A stretch of DNA of 15,611 nt from an uncultured Veillonella sp. (GCF_938010505.1 NZ_CALLVP010000038.1:1-15611); one strand, 5' to 3'. Shown: positions 7,001-14,286, counted from the first letter of the stretch. Numbers and translations are program-made. The notes: generated by a model from the letters alone, not told the origin.

Positions 7001-8262
7001 TAGAAACTAATCAATCTGTTAAGGCTGCTACAACATTGTTGCGTCGTCTTTACCCAGATATTGATGTAGTCTTTGTAAAAGCTGAGAATGTAACAGACTT
7101 CCGTCATGATAATAACTTTATCAAAGTTCGTTCATTGAACCATCATCACCACGCTAAAGATGCATATTTAAATATCGTAGTAGGAAATGTGTACCATGAG
7201 AAATTCACACGTAACTTCCGTGCATTCTTCAAAAAGAATGGAGCTAATCGTACATATAACTTGGCGAAGATGTTCAGTTATGATGTCAAATGTACTAATG
7301 CTAAAGATGGGAAAGCTTGGGATGTAAAAACAAGTATGGACACTGTTAAGAAAATGCTGGCTAGCAACGATGTTCGAGTTACGAAGCGTGTTTATGAACA
7401 AAAGGGACAATTGTCTGATATTAATTTGACTAAGGCGAGTAAAGTTAAGGCTGATATATATTTACCAATAAAAGCTAATGATCCAATTATGTCACAGAAT
7501 ATGAAATATGGAGGCTATTCAGATATAAAGAATGCATACTATACGATTATTAAGTATAGTGATAAAAAGAATAACAGTATCAAGGCATTTATACCAATAC
7601 CTATATTTATAGCTACTAAGACTTTAACGAAGCAAGCTCTTTTAGGATATATAAAAACGGTTTTACCAAAGGCTAATAATCTACGAATAATTTATAAAAA
7701 AGTATACAATGATCAGTTATTAAAAATTGATGGATTTAACTATTATTTAGGTGGCCGATCAAATGATCGTTTTTGTATTGATAACGCAATTCAACTTATA
7801 GTTCCTTTAGAGATTCAGTTTTATATAAAATTGGTTGAGAAATTTACAGCTATAATATCAGAAAATAAAAATATTGCGCTTAAAGCGTCATCGGTCAAAT
7901 CTAGAAATCCAATAAATAATCAGGTTGAAAATATAACCTTAGAGTATACGCAAAAATTATTCGATTATTTGGTATCTAAGTTTAACGAGCTTATCTATTT
8001 GAAGATGAGAGGTAATAAGTTAACAGATGTTAATAATATAGGAAGAAAACAATTTATAAAACTTTCTTTAGAAGAACGATGTAAGGCATTAGCTGAGCTG
8101 CTTAATATTTTTACTAATATGAATAAAAAACTATCTTTAAGTACTATAAATGTTAGCGCATCTCGTAAAGTTGTTAATTTTAAGATTTCGTCATTAGATG
8201 AATTTAAAATTGTAAATGAATCTATTACTGGTCTATATTCTAATGAAATAACTATAGTTTAA
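4075..8262 (+). CDS. cas9: CRISPR-associated endonuclease Cas9, type II-A
   Basis: RNA-guided DNA endonuclease of 1395 residues, slightly longer than S. pyogenes Cas9. RuvC-I lies in VGLDIGTNSVGWAV with catalytic Asp27. An arginine-rich bridge helix follows (ARRGFRSMRRRLERRRLRLK). RuvC-II is IFVEVTRSNK with Glu803. The HNH motif is DIDHIYPRS with His895, followed by the NAQKSD asparagine/lysine segment. RuvC-III is HHHHAKDAYLN with Asp1029. All catalytic residues are present, so it should be active. The C-terminal PAM-interacting region starts near residue 1100 (KYGGYSD aligns with KKYGGF of S. pyogenes). Its codon use differs from the rest: ATA isoleucine codons number 20 in the last 273 codons against 10 in the first 1,122. 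The ATG at 4075 is preferred because AAGGAG is 7 nt upstream; the in-frame ATG at 4042 has no such site and overlaps the tracrRNA promoter. Confidence 0.97.
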   Translation: MEMQASNQLILSHLKDYPIKDYFVGLDIGTNSVGWAVTNKSYELLKFRSHKMWGSRLFDEGESAIARRGFRSMRRRLERRRLRLKLLEELFADAMAQVDPTFFMRLRESKYHYEDKTTGHSSKHILFIDKNYTDQDYYKEYPTIYHLRTKLMKSGTDDIRKLFLAVHHILKYRGNFLYEGASFDSNASTLDDVLKQALENITFNCFDSTAAIGSIGQILMEPGKTKSDKAKAIERFVDIYIITDEVDTSSKTQKEQVKEDKKRLKSFANLVLGLSASLTDLFGSVEDLDEDLKKLQIIGDTYDERRDDLAKAWGDEIHIIDDCKSVYDAIILMSIKEPGLTISESKVKAFNKHKDDLAILKSLLKADKNIYKAMFKADEKGLHNYVHYIKQGRTEETSCNREDFYKYTKKIVEGLSDSNDKEYILSQIELQTLLPLQRIKDNGVIPYQLHLEELKAILDKCGPKFPFLNEVADGFSVAEKLIKMLEFRIPYYVGPLNTHHNVDNGGFAWAVRKASGCVTPWNFDDKIDREKSAAAFIKNLTNKCTYLLGEDVLPKSSLLYSEFMLLNELNNVRIDGKPLEKAVKEHLIEAVFKQDHKKMIKNRIEQFLKDNNYIPKKYKPEITGLDGEIKNDLASYREMVRILGTNFDVSMAEDIIADITIFGESKKMLRETLRNKFSSRLDDDAIKKLSKLRYRDWGRLSRKLLNGIEGCDKTGDGTPETIIKLMRNFNYNLMELLGDKFSFMERIQEINDKLTDGQVVDPHDIIDDLALSPAVKRAVWQALRIVDEVAHIKKALPTRIFVEVTRSNKAEKKKKDSRQKRLSDLYAAIKKDDVLLNGINNEIFGELKSSLAKYDDAALRSKKLYLYYTQMGRCAYTGEIIELSLLNTDNYDIDHIYPRSLTKDDSFDNLVLCKRTANAQKSDTYPISEEIQKAQKPFWTFLKQQGLISERKYERLTRITPLTADDLSGFIARQLVETNQSVKAATTLLRRLYPDIDVVFVKAENVTDFRHDNNFIKVRSLNHHHHAKDAYLNIVVGNVYHEKFTRNFRAFFKKNGANRTYNLAKMFSYDVKCTNAKDGKAWDVKTSMDTVKKMLASNDVRVTKRVYEQKGQLSDINLTKASKVKADIYLPIKANDPIMSQNMKYGGYSDIKNAYYTIIKYSDKKNNSIKAFIPIPIFIATKTLTKQALLGYIKTVLPKANNLRIIYKKVYNDQLLKIDGFNYYLGGRSNDRFCIDNAIQLIVPLEIQFYIKLVEKFTAIISENKNIALKASSVKSRNPINNQVENITLEYTQKLFDYLVSKFNELIYLKMRGNKLTDVNNIGRKQFIKLSLEERCKALAELLNIFTNMNKKLSLSTINVSASRKVVNFKISSLDEFKIVNESITGLYSNEITIV

Positions 8263-8290
8263 AACGTGGGAGTTAGTATTAGGGGTTATT

Positions 8291-9166
8291 ATGAGTTGGC
8301 GTACGGTAGTCATAGGTAGTCGTTCTAAGTTAGATTTTAAAATGAATTACATGATTATTCGTAAGGACTTTGAAACGACTAAAGTATATATTGATGAAAT
8401 CTATATGTTGATTATTGAATCTACGGCGGTGAGCCTCACCGCCGTACTCTTAAATGAGTTGATTAAAAAGAAGGTGGCTATTGTATTTTGTGATGAGAAA
8501 CGAAATCCAGCGAGTGAGGTTCTTCCATTACATGGTAGTCATAATAGTAGTAAACGTTGTCGGGAGCAAGCTAATTGGTCTAAAGATGTACAAGCTTATA
8601 TTTGGACTGAAATTGTACGGCATAAAATTATGAATCAAGCAGACTTATTACAGCATCAGAATTTAGCTGAGGCAGATTTACTATATCAATATCTGGATGA
8701 GTTGACTTTAAACGATGAAACGCAACGTGAAGGTCATGCTGCAAAGGTATATTTTAATGCTTTGTTTGGAAAATCATTTTCTCGAGAACAAGATAATCCT
8801 ATTAATGCAGCCCTTAATTATGGATATGCGATATTGCTTTCTGCAGTAAATCGAGAGATTTTATCTTTAGGATATATTACACAGTTAGGGTTAAATCACT
8901 GTAATCAATTTAATCCGTATAATTTAGGATCTGATTTAATGGAACCATTGCGTGGATTTGTTGATGCAGTAGTTATCAAGTTAAGACCTGCAGAATTTGA
9001 CCGTAATGTGAAGCTTGCTCTTATAGAATTGCTATCTGAAGATGTAAAGATTAATGATACCGTTCAAACATTTAGTGCAGCAATTCGTATTTATTGTAAA
9101 AGTGTGTTTGATGCATTGTGTACTCAAAATGCTAATCAGATTAGGTTTATAGAATATGAGCTATAG
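8291..9166 (+). CDS. cas1: CRISPR-associated integrase Cas1, type II
   Basis: 291 residues, usual for type II Cas1. It is the catalytic subunit of the Cas1-Cas2 complex that inserts new spacers at the leader end of the array. The metal-binding triad is visible: Glu147 in REGHAAKVYFNALFG, His203 in LNHCNQFNPYNLGSD, and Glu218 (with Asp215) in SDLMEPLRGF. The N-terminal strand-rich part begins with SWRTVVIGSRSKLDFKMNYM. AGGGG lies about 6 nt before the ATG. The gene follows cas9 by 28 nt and its last codons overlap the start of cas2, so the genes are surely co-transcribed. Confidence 0.96.
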   Translation: MSWRTVVIGSRSKLDFKMNYMIIRKDFETTKVYIDEIYMLIIESTAVSLTAVLLNELIKKKVAIVFCDEKRNPASEVLPLHGSHNSSKRCREQANWSKDVQAYIWTEIVRHKIMNQADLLQHQNLAEADLLYQYLDELTLNDETQREGHAAKVYFNALFGKSFSREQDNPINAALNYGYAILLSAVNREILSLGYITQLGLNHCNQFNPYNLGSDLMEPLRGFVDAVVIKLRPAEFDRNVKLALIELLSEDVKINDTVQTFSAAIRIYCKSVFDALCTQNANQIRFIEYEL

Positions 9167-9476
9167 ATTTATGAGAATACTAGTAATGTTCGACTTACCG
9201 ACATTAACTTCGGAAGATCGAAAAGAATATAGGAATTTTAGAAAGTACTTAATTGTATCTGGCTTTCTGATGTTACAAGAGTCTGTATATTCAAAGTTAG
9301 TTCTTAATACAACTAGCGCTAATCTTATTATGGAACATGTGCGTAAAAATAAGCCACCTAGCGGTAGCTTATTTATGTTAACTGTAACAGAAAAGCAGTT
9401 TTCAAGAATGGAAATTGTAGTTGGAGATAAGCAAAGTGAAGTTATAGATTCAACAGAGAGGGTGCTCGTGATATGA
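9156..9476 (+). CDS. cas2: CRISPR-associated protein Cas2
   Basis: 106 residues, matching the size of type II-A Cas2. The N-terminus, MSYRFMRILVMFDLP, holds the conserved first beta strand with the aspartate typical of the family. The rest gives the expected ferredoxin-like fold (YRNFRKYLIVSGFLMLQESVY). Cas2 forms the central dimer bridging two Cas1 dimers during spacer integration. Its ATG lies inside the end of cas1 (11-nt overlap) and its stop overlaps the csn2 start by 4 nt (ATGA), indicating translational coupling. Confidence 0.95.
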   Translation: MSYRFMRILVMFDLPTLTSEDRKEYRNFRKYLIVSGFLMLQESVYSKLVLNTTSANLIMEHVRKNKPPSGSLFMLTVTEKQFSRMEIVVGDKQSEVIDSTERVLVI

Positions 9477-10147
9477 AATTAATGTATCAAGATTCTATAT
9501 TGGACTTTGAGATATTTCATGATAAGGTAACCGTTATATCTTTTGAAGATTGTAAAGCTTTTCGACATATGGTTACAGAGCTCGATATACAGTGTGATGG
9601 TGGTGAAGGGCCTTGGATCTTAAACGATAATGATAAAGCTTTTAGTATAGATAAGTATAGCCATATGATACTTAATCCATTATATGTAGATGTAAATAGT
9701 AAAACTTTATTAACTAAATTACAAAACCAACTATCTAAAGACGCTTTATTGATGACTGAAGAGGTAGCGGATATTGTAAATCGACTTCATGCCTTTTACT
9801 ATTCTTTAGAATTTGGATATCCTTTATCAATCCAACATAAACTTGAAATTGGGACTGCTGAACTTATTAAATTAGGGAGTTTTAATTTTGAGTTTAATCG
9901 TAAAGGAGATGTTATGGATTTAATGTCCTATATAGAAGTGGTGGATACATTATTATCTCCTATGCTGTATATTATGGTGAATTTAGATCTAGTTTTAAAT
10001 GACGATGAACTTAATGCATTTTATCAAAATATACTAAGTCGGCAATTACGACTGGTTTGTCTAACAACTGGATCTCTTAACAAAGAAAAACTTGATAAAA
10101 GCCTTATAAATGGGTATATTTTAGATAATGATTTCTGTGTTATTTGA
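9473..10147 (+). CDS. csn2: CRISPR-associated protein Csn2
   Basis: 224 residues, the length of the canonical short Csn2 family. Csn2 is a ring-forming tetramer that binds free double-stranded DNA ends and takes part in spacer acquisition with Cas1, Cas2 and Cas9; its presence defines subtype II-A. Recognisable features are the N-terminal MKLMYQDSILDFEIF, the GPWILNDNDKAFSI segment, and a long helical middle part. The C-terminal SRQLRLVCLTTGS strand is followed by a short tail. The start overlaps the cas2 stop (ATGA). The last 60 nt or so appear to contain the promoter of the CRISPR array. Confidence 0.92.
   Translation: MKLMYQDSILDFEIFHDKVTVISFEDCKAFRHMVTELDIQCDGGEGPWILNDNDKAFSIDKYSHMILNPLYVDVNSKTLLTKLQNQLSKDALLMTEEVADIVNRLHAFYYSLEFGYPLSIQHKLEIGTAELIKLGSFNFEFNRKGDVMDLMSYIEVVDTLLSPMLYIMVNLDLVLNDDELNAFYQNILSRQLRLVCLTTGSLNKEKLDKSLINGYILDNDFCVI
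10092..10120 (+). promoter_or_regulatory. Predicted CRISPR array promoter inside csn2
   Basis: TTGATA (10092-10097), 17-nt spacer, TATATT (10115-10120), within the last codons of csn2. Transcription would begin near 10127, giving a leader RNA of about 85 nt before the first repeat. The orientation agrees with the tracrRNA, whose anti-repeat requires rightward transcription of the array. Confidence 0.6.
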
Positions 10148-10211
10148 AGAGGATACAGAATTACACCTAGTGGTAGCTCGAGTTATTCTTGAGCCTTAAA
10201 TTTAATTTGGG
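10127..10211 (+). promoter_or_regulatory. CRISPR leader with anti-repeat and hairpin
   Basis: The leader contains TACAGAATTACAC (10154-10166), the exact complement of repeat positions 12-24. It also has AGAGG (10148-10152), complementary to repeat positions 27-31, so up to 18 bp can form with the first repeat. Between the arms is a small hairpin, GCTCGAG / CTTGAGC (10176-10182, 10188-10194). Leader-repeat RNA structures of this kind are known in type II-A systems such as that of S. pyogenes, where they favour crRNA production from the newest spacer. Confidence 0.65.
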
Positions 10212-11880
10212 GTTTGAGAGTAGTGTAATTCTGTAAACCTCTAAAACAGCACCATTTATATCTAATATACCATCATTGTTTGAGAGTAGTGTAATTCTGT
10301 AAACCTCTAAAACGAGTGGCAAAGCAATCGACTTGCGGCAATCGTTTGAGAGTAGTGTAATTCTGTAAACCTCTAAAACATCGGAAACATGCGGAAAAGC
10401 ATAATATAGGTTTGAGAGTAGTGTAATTCTGTAAACCTCTAAAACAGAAATCATATTTTCAAATGCAGATAACGCGTTTGAGAGTAGTGTAATTCTGTAA
10501 ACCTCTAAAACTGGTACCTTGATATTAGAGAAGGCGGCGCGGTTTGAGAGTAGTGTAATTCTGTAAACCTCTAAAACTTCTGGTGGTACACTTCGTATCC
10601 ATTCGCGGTTTGAGAGTAGTGTAATTCTGTAAACCTCTAAAACGTTGTCTAGTTCTAAGCTACCCATACCGCCGTTTGAGAGTAGTGTAATTCTGTAAAC
10701 CTCTAAAACAAAGCTATATAGTGGAAACTAGTGCATGTGGTTTGAGAGTAGTGTAATTCTGTAAACCTCTAAAACAGCCATAACGTCATCCCTCTACTTC
10801 CATCTGTTTGAGAGTAGTGTAATTCTGTAAACCTCTAAAACCTAAATTCAAATCACTATCCTGCGGAACGAGTTTGAGAGTAGTGTAATTCTGTAAACCT
10901 CTAAAACATCTGAACCTGCTTTGCATATTCGCGTTTAGTTTGAGAGTAGTGTAATTCTGTAAACCTCTAAAACTTAATCTCTTTACGTTGGAAAAAGTCC
11001 TTGGTTTGAGAGTAGTGTAATTCTGTAAACCTCTAAAACGGCTTAATATTAATTGACGAGCGAAAGGATGTTTGAGAGTAGTGTAATTCTGTAAACCTCT
11101 AAAACGGTGAATGTAAATAATTACACCAATAGCAAGTTTGAGAGTAGTGTAATTCTGTAAACCTCTAAAACCAATACTTTAGATTATATGGAGACCCTGC
11201 CGTTTGAGAGTAGTGTAATTCTGTAAACCTCTAAAACTTGAGCATCGAGCGTCCACGGATGATTAGCGTTTGAGAGTAGTGTAATTCTGTAAACCTCTAA
11301 AACGTCGTAATATTCTGCAAATACCTCATCAGGGTTTGAGAGTAGTGTAATTCTGTAAACCTCTAAAACTCTTTACATAGTATGAATAAGCCTAAGTGGG
11401 TTTGAGAGTAGTGTAATTCTGTAAACCTCTAAAACTGGACATTTAATTGTCTTGTAACCATTTGTGTTTGAGAGTAGTGTAATTCTGTAAACCTCTAAAA
11501 CACCTTCAGTTTGTACCTCTTGTGGTTCTGCGTTTGAGAGTAGTGTAATTCTGTAAACCTCTAAAACAATAATGATGGAGCATTCATCTTGGTTATTGTT
11601 TGAGAGTAGTGTAATTCTGTAAACCTCTAAAACGAACAAACAGAACTCATGATGCGGCATATAGTTTGAGAGTAGTGTAATTCTGTAAACCTCTAAAACA
11701 ACATAGTACCACATATATTTAGTACCGAAGTTTGAGAGTAGTGTAATTCTGTAAACCTCTAAAACAAACAAGTGGACGACTACGGCAACGTAGAAGTTTG
11801 AGAGTAGTGTAATTCTGTAAATCTCTAAAACGAGCAAATTAGATCCTTATTTAAAGATTTGGTTTGAGAGTAATGTAATT
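10212..11880 (+). CRISPR. Type II-A CRISPR array, 25 full repeats plus a degenerate terminal repeat
   Basis: Repeats of 36 nt begin GTTTGAGAGTAGTG and end ACCTCTAAAAC. They recur every 66 nt exactly, from 10212 to 11796, with 25 spacers all 30 nt long. The first 24 repeats appear identical. The 25th (11796) has one C-to-T change (AAATCTC) and the 26th (11862) keeps only about 19 nt. Decay at the right end and the leader at the left give rightward transcription, consistent with tracrRNA. The spacers look unrelated to each other. Several have uninterrupted codon-like frames (for example spacers 5, 6, 7 and 24), as expected for phage or plasmid coding DNA, but no source can be named from sequence alone. 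Confidence 0.99.
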
Positions 11881-11916
11881 AGAATTTAGTAGATTATAAA
11901 TTTGTGAAACGACATA

Positions 11917-11957
11917 AAAGCCGAGCTATCTTGTTTTAGTAGCTCGGCTTTGTTTGT
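11917..11957 (+). terminator. Intrinsic terminator after the CRISPR array
   Basis: AAAGCCGAGCTA (11917-11928) pairs perfectly with TAGCTCGGCTTT (11940-11951) around 11 nt, followed by GTTTGTT. A closely similar hairpin lies at 14211-14250, and similarity continues beyond both into the toxin cassettes. Confidence 0.85.
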
Positions 11958-11988
11958 TAATTCATATATTTATATAATATGATGCTTA

Positions 11989-12017
11989 TTGTATCGTATA
12001 TTAGTTCGTTCTATAAT
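11989..12017 (+). promoter_or_regulatory. Toxin promoter (intact copy)
   Basis: TTGTAT (11989-11994), 17-nt spacer, TATAAT (12012-12017). The same elements and spacing occur at 14287-14315. The start of transcription should be near 12024, giving an untranslated leader of about 55 nt. Confidence 0.7.
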
Positions 12018-12046
12018 AGATTTGGGATAGTTAGACGAGGTTGGGA

Positions 12047-12068
12047 CTCTCTTCGATTTTGAAGGGAG
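12047..12068 (+). promoter_or_regulatory. Leader hairpin hiding the toxin ribosome site
   Basis: CTCTCTTC (12047-12054) pairs with GAAGGGAG (12061-12068) with one G-U pair and a 6-nt loop. The second arm contains most of the Shine-Dalgarno GGGAGG (12064-12069), so translation would be held low by default. Hidden ribosome sites are common in type I toxin mRNAs. The hairpin is kept in the decayed copy at 14345-14366. Confidence 0.65.
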
Positions 12069-12078
12069 GGATAAGTCT

Positions 12079-12180
12079 ATGAGCGATTATGAAATAATCA
12101 TGCTCCTTTTACAAGTACTGGCTATTGTCATTGCTTTTGGAGCTTTAATAGCCCTTATTTGCCTTACAAAAAGCAAATAG
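12079..12180 (+). CDS. Small holin-like toxin peptide (type I toxin-antitoxin)
   Basis: 33 residues: MSDYEIIMLLLQVLAIVIAF then GALIALICLTKSK. It is a single membrane helix with a short charged N-terminus and a basic tail. The N-terminal YE-(I/L)-M-LL pattern, size and lysine-rich end match the putative holin-like toxins (TxpA/BsrG/Fst-like) of Firmicutes, which damage or depolarise the cell's own membrane when overproduced. A strong Shine-Dalgarno (GGGAGGG, 12064-12070) lies 8 nt before the ATG but inside a hairpin. The antisense RNA from 12278 covers the 3' end. Family assignment rests on pattern and context, not on a search. An ordinary small membrane peptide cannot be excluded. Confidence 0.78.
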   Translation: MSDYEIIMLLLQVLAIVIAFGALIALICLTKSK

Positions 12181-12278
12181 CCCTCCGTTGCCTAGTGTAA
12201 CTAGATAACTGAAAGGCCATTTCCTAATGTTTTACTGATTTAGAGATGAGCCTGACGTCGCTACTCGTCTGACTATCT
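12165..12278 (-). ncRNA. Predicted antisense RNA antitoxin
   Basis: Starting about 7 nt past the -10 at 12285-12290, the RNA would run leftward through a small hairpin (GACGAG...CTCATC, 12244-12270) and the terminator hairpin at 12182-12218, ending near 12165 after T-rich DNA. It would overlap the 3' untranslated region and last codons of the toxin mRNA by roughly 70 nt, the same geometry as RatA against txpA in Bacillus subtilis. Ends are estimates. Confidence 0.65.
12181..12230. terminator. Shared bidirectional terminator of toxin mRNA and antisense RNA
   Basis: An imperfect hairpin (GCC, CCGTT and CTAGT against ACTAG, AACTG and GGC; about 12180-12218) is followed by T-rich DNA on the plus side. 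On the minus side TATTTGCTTTTTG follows. It is equivalent to 403-445 and 14397-14440. Confidence 0.55.
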
Positions 12279-12284
12279 ATCTAT

Positions 12285-12313
12285 ATTATAGTAAGGTTAT
12301 GTTATATCGTCAA
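12285..12313 (-). promoter_or_regulatory. Antisense-RNA promoter (intact copy)
   Basis: On the minus strand: TTGACG (12308-12313), 17-nt spacer, TATAAT (12285-12290). It is stronger by consensus than the toxin's own promoter, as expected when the antitoxin must be in excess. Confidence 0.8.
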
Positions 12314-12370
12314 ATTGAGATGAACCTCATATATTAAATAGAAACAAATCTCATGCATAGTGAAATATAA

Positions 12371-12432
12371 AGTTATAAATAATAGGCACGATCTTATTTG
12401 CATAGTATACTTATGCTAGTAAGGTTGTGCTT
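12371..12432 (+). promoter_or_regulatory. Leader hairpin element upstream of exported-protein gene
   Basis: After AGTTATAAATAATAGGCACG (shared with 275-291) comes an imperfect hairpin with arms about 12386-12403 and 12412-12430, largely held by G-U pairs. Its core TTTGCATAGTATAC (12397-12410) is identical to 2998-3011. TATAAA at 12374-12379 could be a -10, though I see no good -35. Confidence 0.5.
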
Positions 12433-12475
12433 ATTTGTTTTGTAAATATGATAGACGCAAAGAAGCGAGGTTTTT

Positions 12476-13735
12476 ATGTTACGTAAAAGTTTACTACTGA
12501 TGACGGCGATAGCTGCTTTCACCATGAATGTATGCGCTGTACAGATCGAAGCGCCAAAAGGACAGCCACCTGTGCCTGGGGCCGATGCGAGTATTCCTGC
12601 TAATGCGTATGAAAATTATCGGCATATTAATAAAGTTGCAGAGCAAGAGGCAGAGTCATATAGTCAATTTGCAAAATCAAATCCTAAAAATCCGCCATCT
12701 ACGCTTGATAAGCTAAATCTGGAACATCCTGGTTTTTCTAAGGCTTTGGAGCTTGCAAATTATTCTCAATCAACAGTTGTATTGATTCATGAAGGGGATA
12801 AGAATATCAGAATATCCGTGCCAAATGTTAGTTTTCGTGGTGATGTTGTAGAGTCTCCATCTGGAAAAGAAGGTCCTTTTTTTGCTGTTAGAAGCTTGAG
12901 TGCGTTTTTAGTGGTAGGTCCACCGCATGGCAAAGCACTTGATATATATTCTGAAAGTAAAGGAAAATATATGTATCCAAGTTTACGGAATACATCTTGG
13001 AAATTTATGTCGAATAATGCTCGTGTGATGTATACGGAATTCACACCGAATGATACAAAAACTGCCTATGGCATTACCTATGGTGGTTGGGTTAATACAG
13101 AAGATCCATATCAAGATCAAGCACCTGAAGTGGTGATGAGTAATTATATTATTCCATCCATAGAATCCTTAGCTGGATTAGATAGTTATAGCCAGATTGA
13201 GCATTGGGGGAACTTTCACTATCGCATTCCTAAGACGGCTAAGTTAGTCAGTGAAGCCGTAGAAAATGAGAGACATGAGGTGAGAACTTATGAGGATACA
13301 GGGGTTAAAATACGGGTAATACGTAGCGCAATCATGAGCAAAGAGACAGATAATACGCTGATTAAGGTTCCAATAATATATTATTTACATAAATATAATG
13401 ATTTAGAGACGCCTACACAGTACGCCGTAGTGTGGAATAACGGAATTCCTGGCTCTTTAGTTGATGCCTATAAGTCCAATCATGAATCATATCTTCGTCA
13501 TGTTATGAAAGATTCTGTATACTATTACAGTTATCGCATTAATTATGATGAAAGTAAAACGTCTTATACACATAAACAGCTGAGAGATATGATTGAATAT
13601 TGGGGATTTGATGATGCGGCAAGATTACGAAAAGAGCCACAATGGCGAGAGAAAGGGTCATATAAGGAGAGACTCGAAAATAGCCCAGTATTTATCCCTT
13701 GGTATATGGAATGGATTAATATATTAACTCAATAA
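12476..13735 (+). CDS. Exported protein of unknown function
   Basis: 419 residues. The N-terminus MLRKSLLLMTAIAAFTMNVCA is a clear signal peptide, with cleavage expected after residue 21, so the protein works in the periplasm or outside. The mature part starts with a proline-rich stretch (EAPKGQPPVPGADASIPAN). It has no further membrane segment and is rich in tyrosine and tryptophan, with possible alternating strands (GITYGGWVNTEDPYQDQAPE). I see no catalytic motif and do not recognise the family. GCGAGG precedes the ATG by 6 nt. A small membrane protein gene follows after 46 nt on the same strand with no terminator between, suggesting one operon. The pairing of exported protein and small membrane protein resembles 2546-3645. 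Confidence 0.75.
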   Translation: MLRKSLLLMTAIAAFTMNVCAVQIEAPKGQPPVPGADASIPANAYENYRHINKVAEQEAESYSQFAKSNPKNPPSTLDKLNLEHPGFSKALELANYSQSTVVLIHEGDKNIRISVPNVSFRGDVVESPSGKEGPFFAVRSLSAFLVVGPPHGKALDIYSESKGKYMYPSLRNTSWKFMSNNARVMYTEFTPNDTKTAYGITYGGWVNTEDPYQDQAPEVVMSNYIIPSIESLAGLDSYSQIEHWGNFHYRIPKTAKLVSEAVENERHEVRTYEDTGVKIRVIRSAIMSKETDNTLIKVPIIYYLHKYNDLETPTQYAVVWNNGIPGSLVDAYKSNHESYLRHVMKDSVYYYSYRINYDESKTSYTHKQLRDMIEYWGFDDAARLRKEPQWREKGSYKERLENSPVFIPWYMEWINILTQ

Positions 13736-13781
13736 GAAATGTAGTTTTAAAGTTTTTATGGTATTAGATAGGAGAGCGCCA

Positions 13782-14183
13782 ATGAGTAAACTCAAATACA
13801 TCAAAACTATATTAGTGCTTTTGCTTAAGGTTTATCTTGTCTATCTATGGATTAACTTTGTAGAGACATTTGCTCAGCTACTCTATAATATCTATGTATT
13901 GAAAGTATATTCATTGGAGCATTTTGGTCTATTTCTATTCTTTCTCTTAGGTAATATATGTAGTATTCTGTGGCTTATTTTATGGTGTAAGCAATTACCG
14001 CCGGCTTTTAACAAGCCTCAAATATATTATGAAGTTAAAGACTGGATACGAATTAAGAAAGCAGAGGCACTTATCTATAAAGTCCTATTTGGAAGTTTAC
14101 TGCTTTTGCTAAAGCTATGTCTTGTAGTGTATATCTTAATTATAGCTTCCATGATTTTAAGCATTCCAGTAATATACTTTTGA
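13782..14183 (+). CDS. Small hypothetical membrane protein
   Basis: 133 residues with three hydrophobic segments: about residues 8-35, 48-66 and 100-130. A hydrophilic basic stretch (FNKPQIYYEVKDWIRIKKAE) lies between the last two. No family is recognised. An upstream ATG at 13758 would add eight residues, but AGGAG at 13770-13774 is 7 nt before the ATG at 13782 and decides the start. It probably shares a transcript with the exported protein upstream and ends at the terminator 14211-14250. Its layout is like that of the protein at 2546-2968. Confidence 0.7.
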   Translation: MSKLKYIKTILVLLLKVYLVYLWINFVETFAQLLYNIYVLKVYSLEHFGLFLFFLLGNICSILWLILWCKQLPPAFNKPQIYYEVKDWIRIKKAEALIYKVLFGSLLLLLKLCLVVYILIIASMILSIPVIYF

Positions 14184-14210
14184 ACTTCTATCAAACGTTA
14201 CATAAATTAA

Positions 14211-14250
14211 AAATCCGAGCTACTATGTTGATTAAGTAGCTCGGCTTTTA
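14211..14250 (+). terminator. Intrinsic terminator
   Basis: CCGAGCTACT (14215-14224) pairs with AGTAGCTCGG (14235-14244), preceded by an A-rich run and followed by CTTTTA. It is near-identical to the terminator at 11917-11957 and begins the repeated block that continues to about 14540. Confidence 0.85.
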
Positions 14251-14286
14251 TTAATTTATTCATATATTTATATAATATGGTCTTTA

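Noticed and set aside
10167..11837. Two long minus-strand reading frames (10167-10667 and 11373-11837) encoding repeats of VLEVYRITLLSN
   Set aside because: They arise because the repeat-plus-spacer period is 66 nt, a multiple of three, so the reverse frame stays open through the array. There is no ribosome site, and the variable parts are just spacers.
10212..11880. Leftward transcription of the CRISPR array (repeat read as GTTTTAGAGG...)
   Set aside because: The reverse repeat looks like a classical type II start. However, the tracrRNA anti-repeat and terminator require a rightward crRNA, and the degenerate repeats lie at the right end.
12787..13044. Minus-strand 85-codon frame inside the exported protein gene
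   Set aside because: It lies wholly opposite a well-supported gene with signal peptide and ribosome site and has none of its own.
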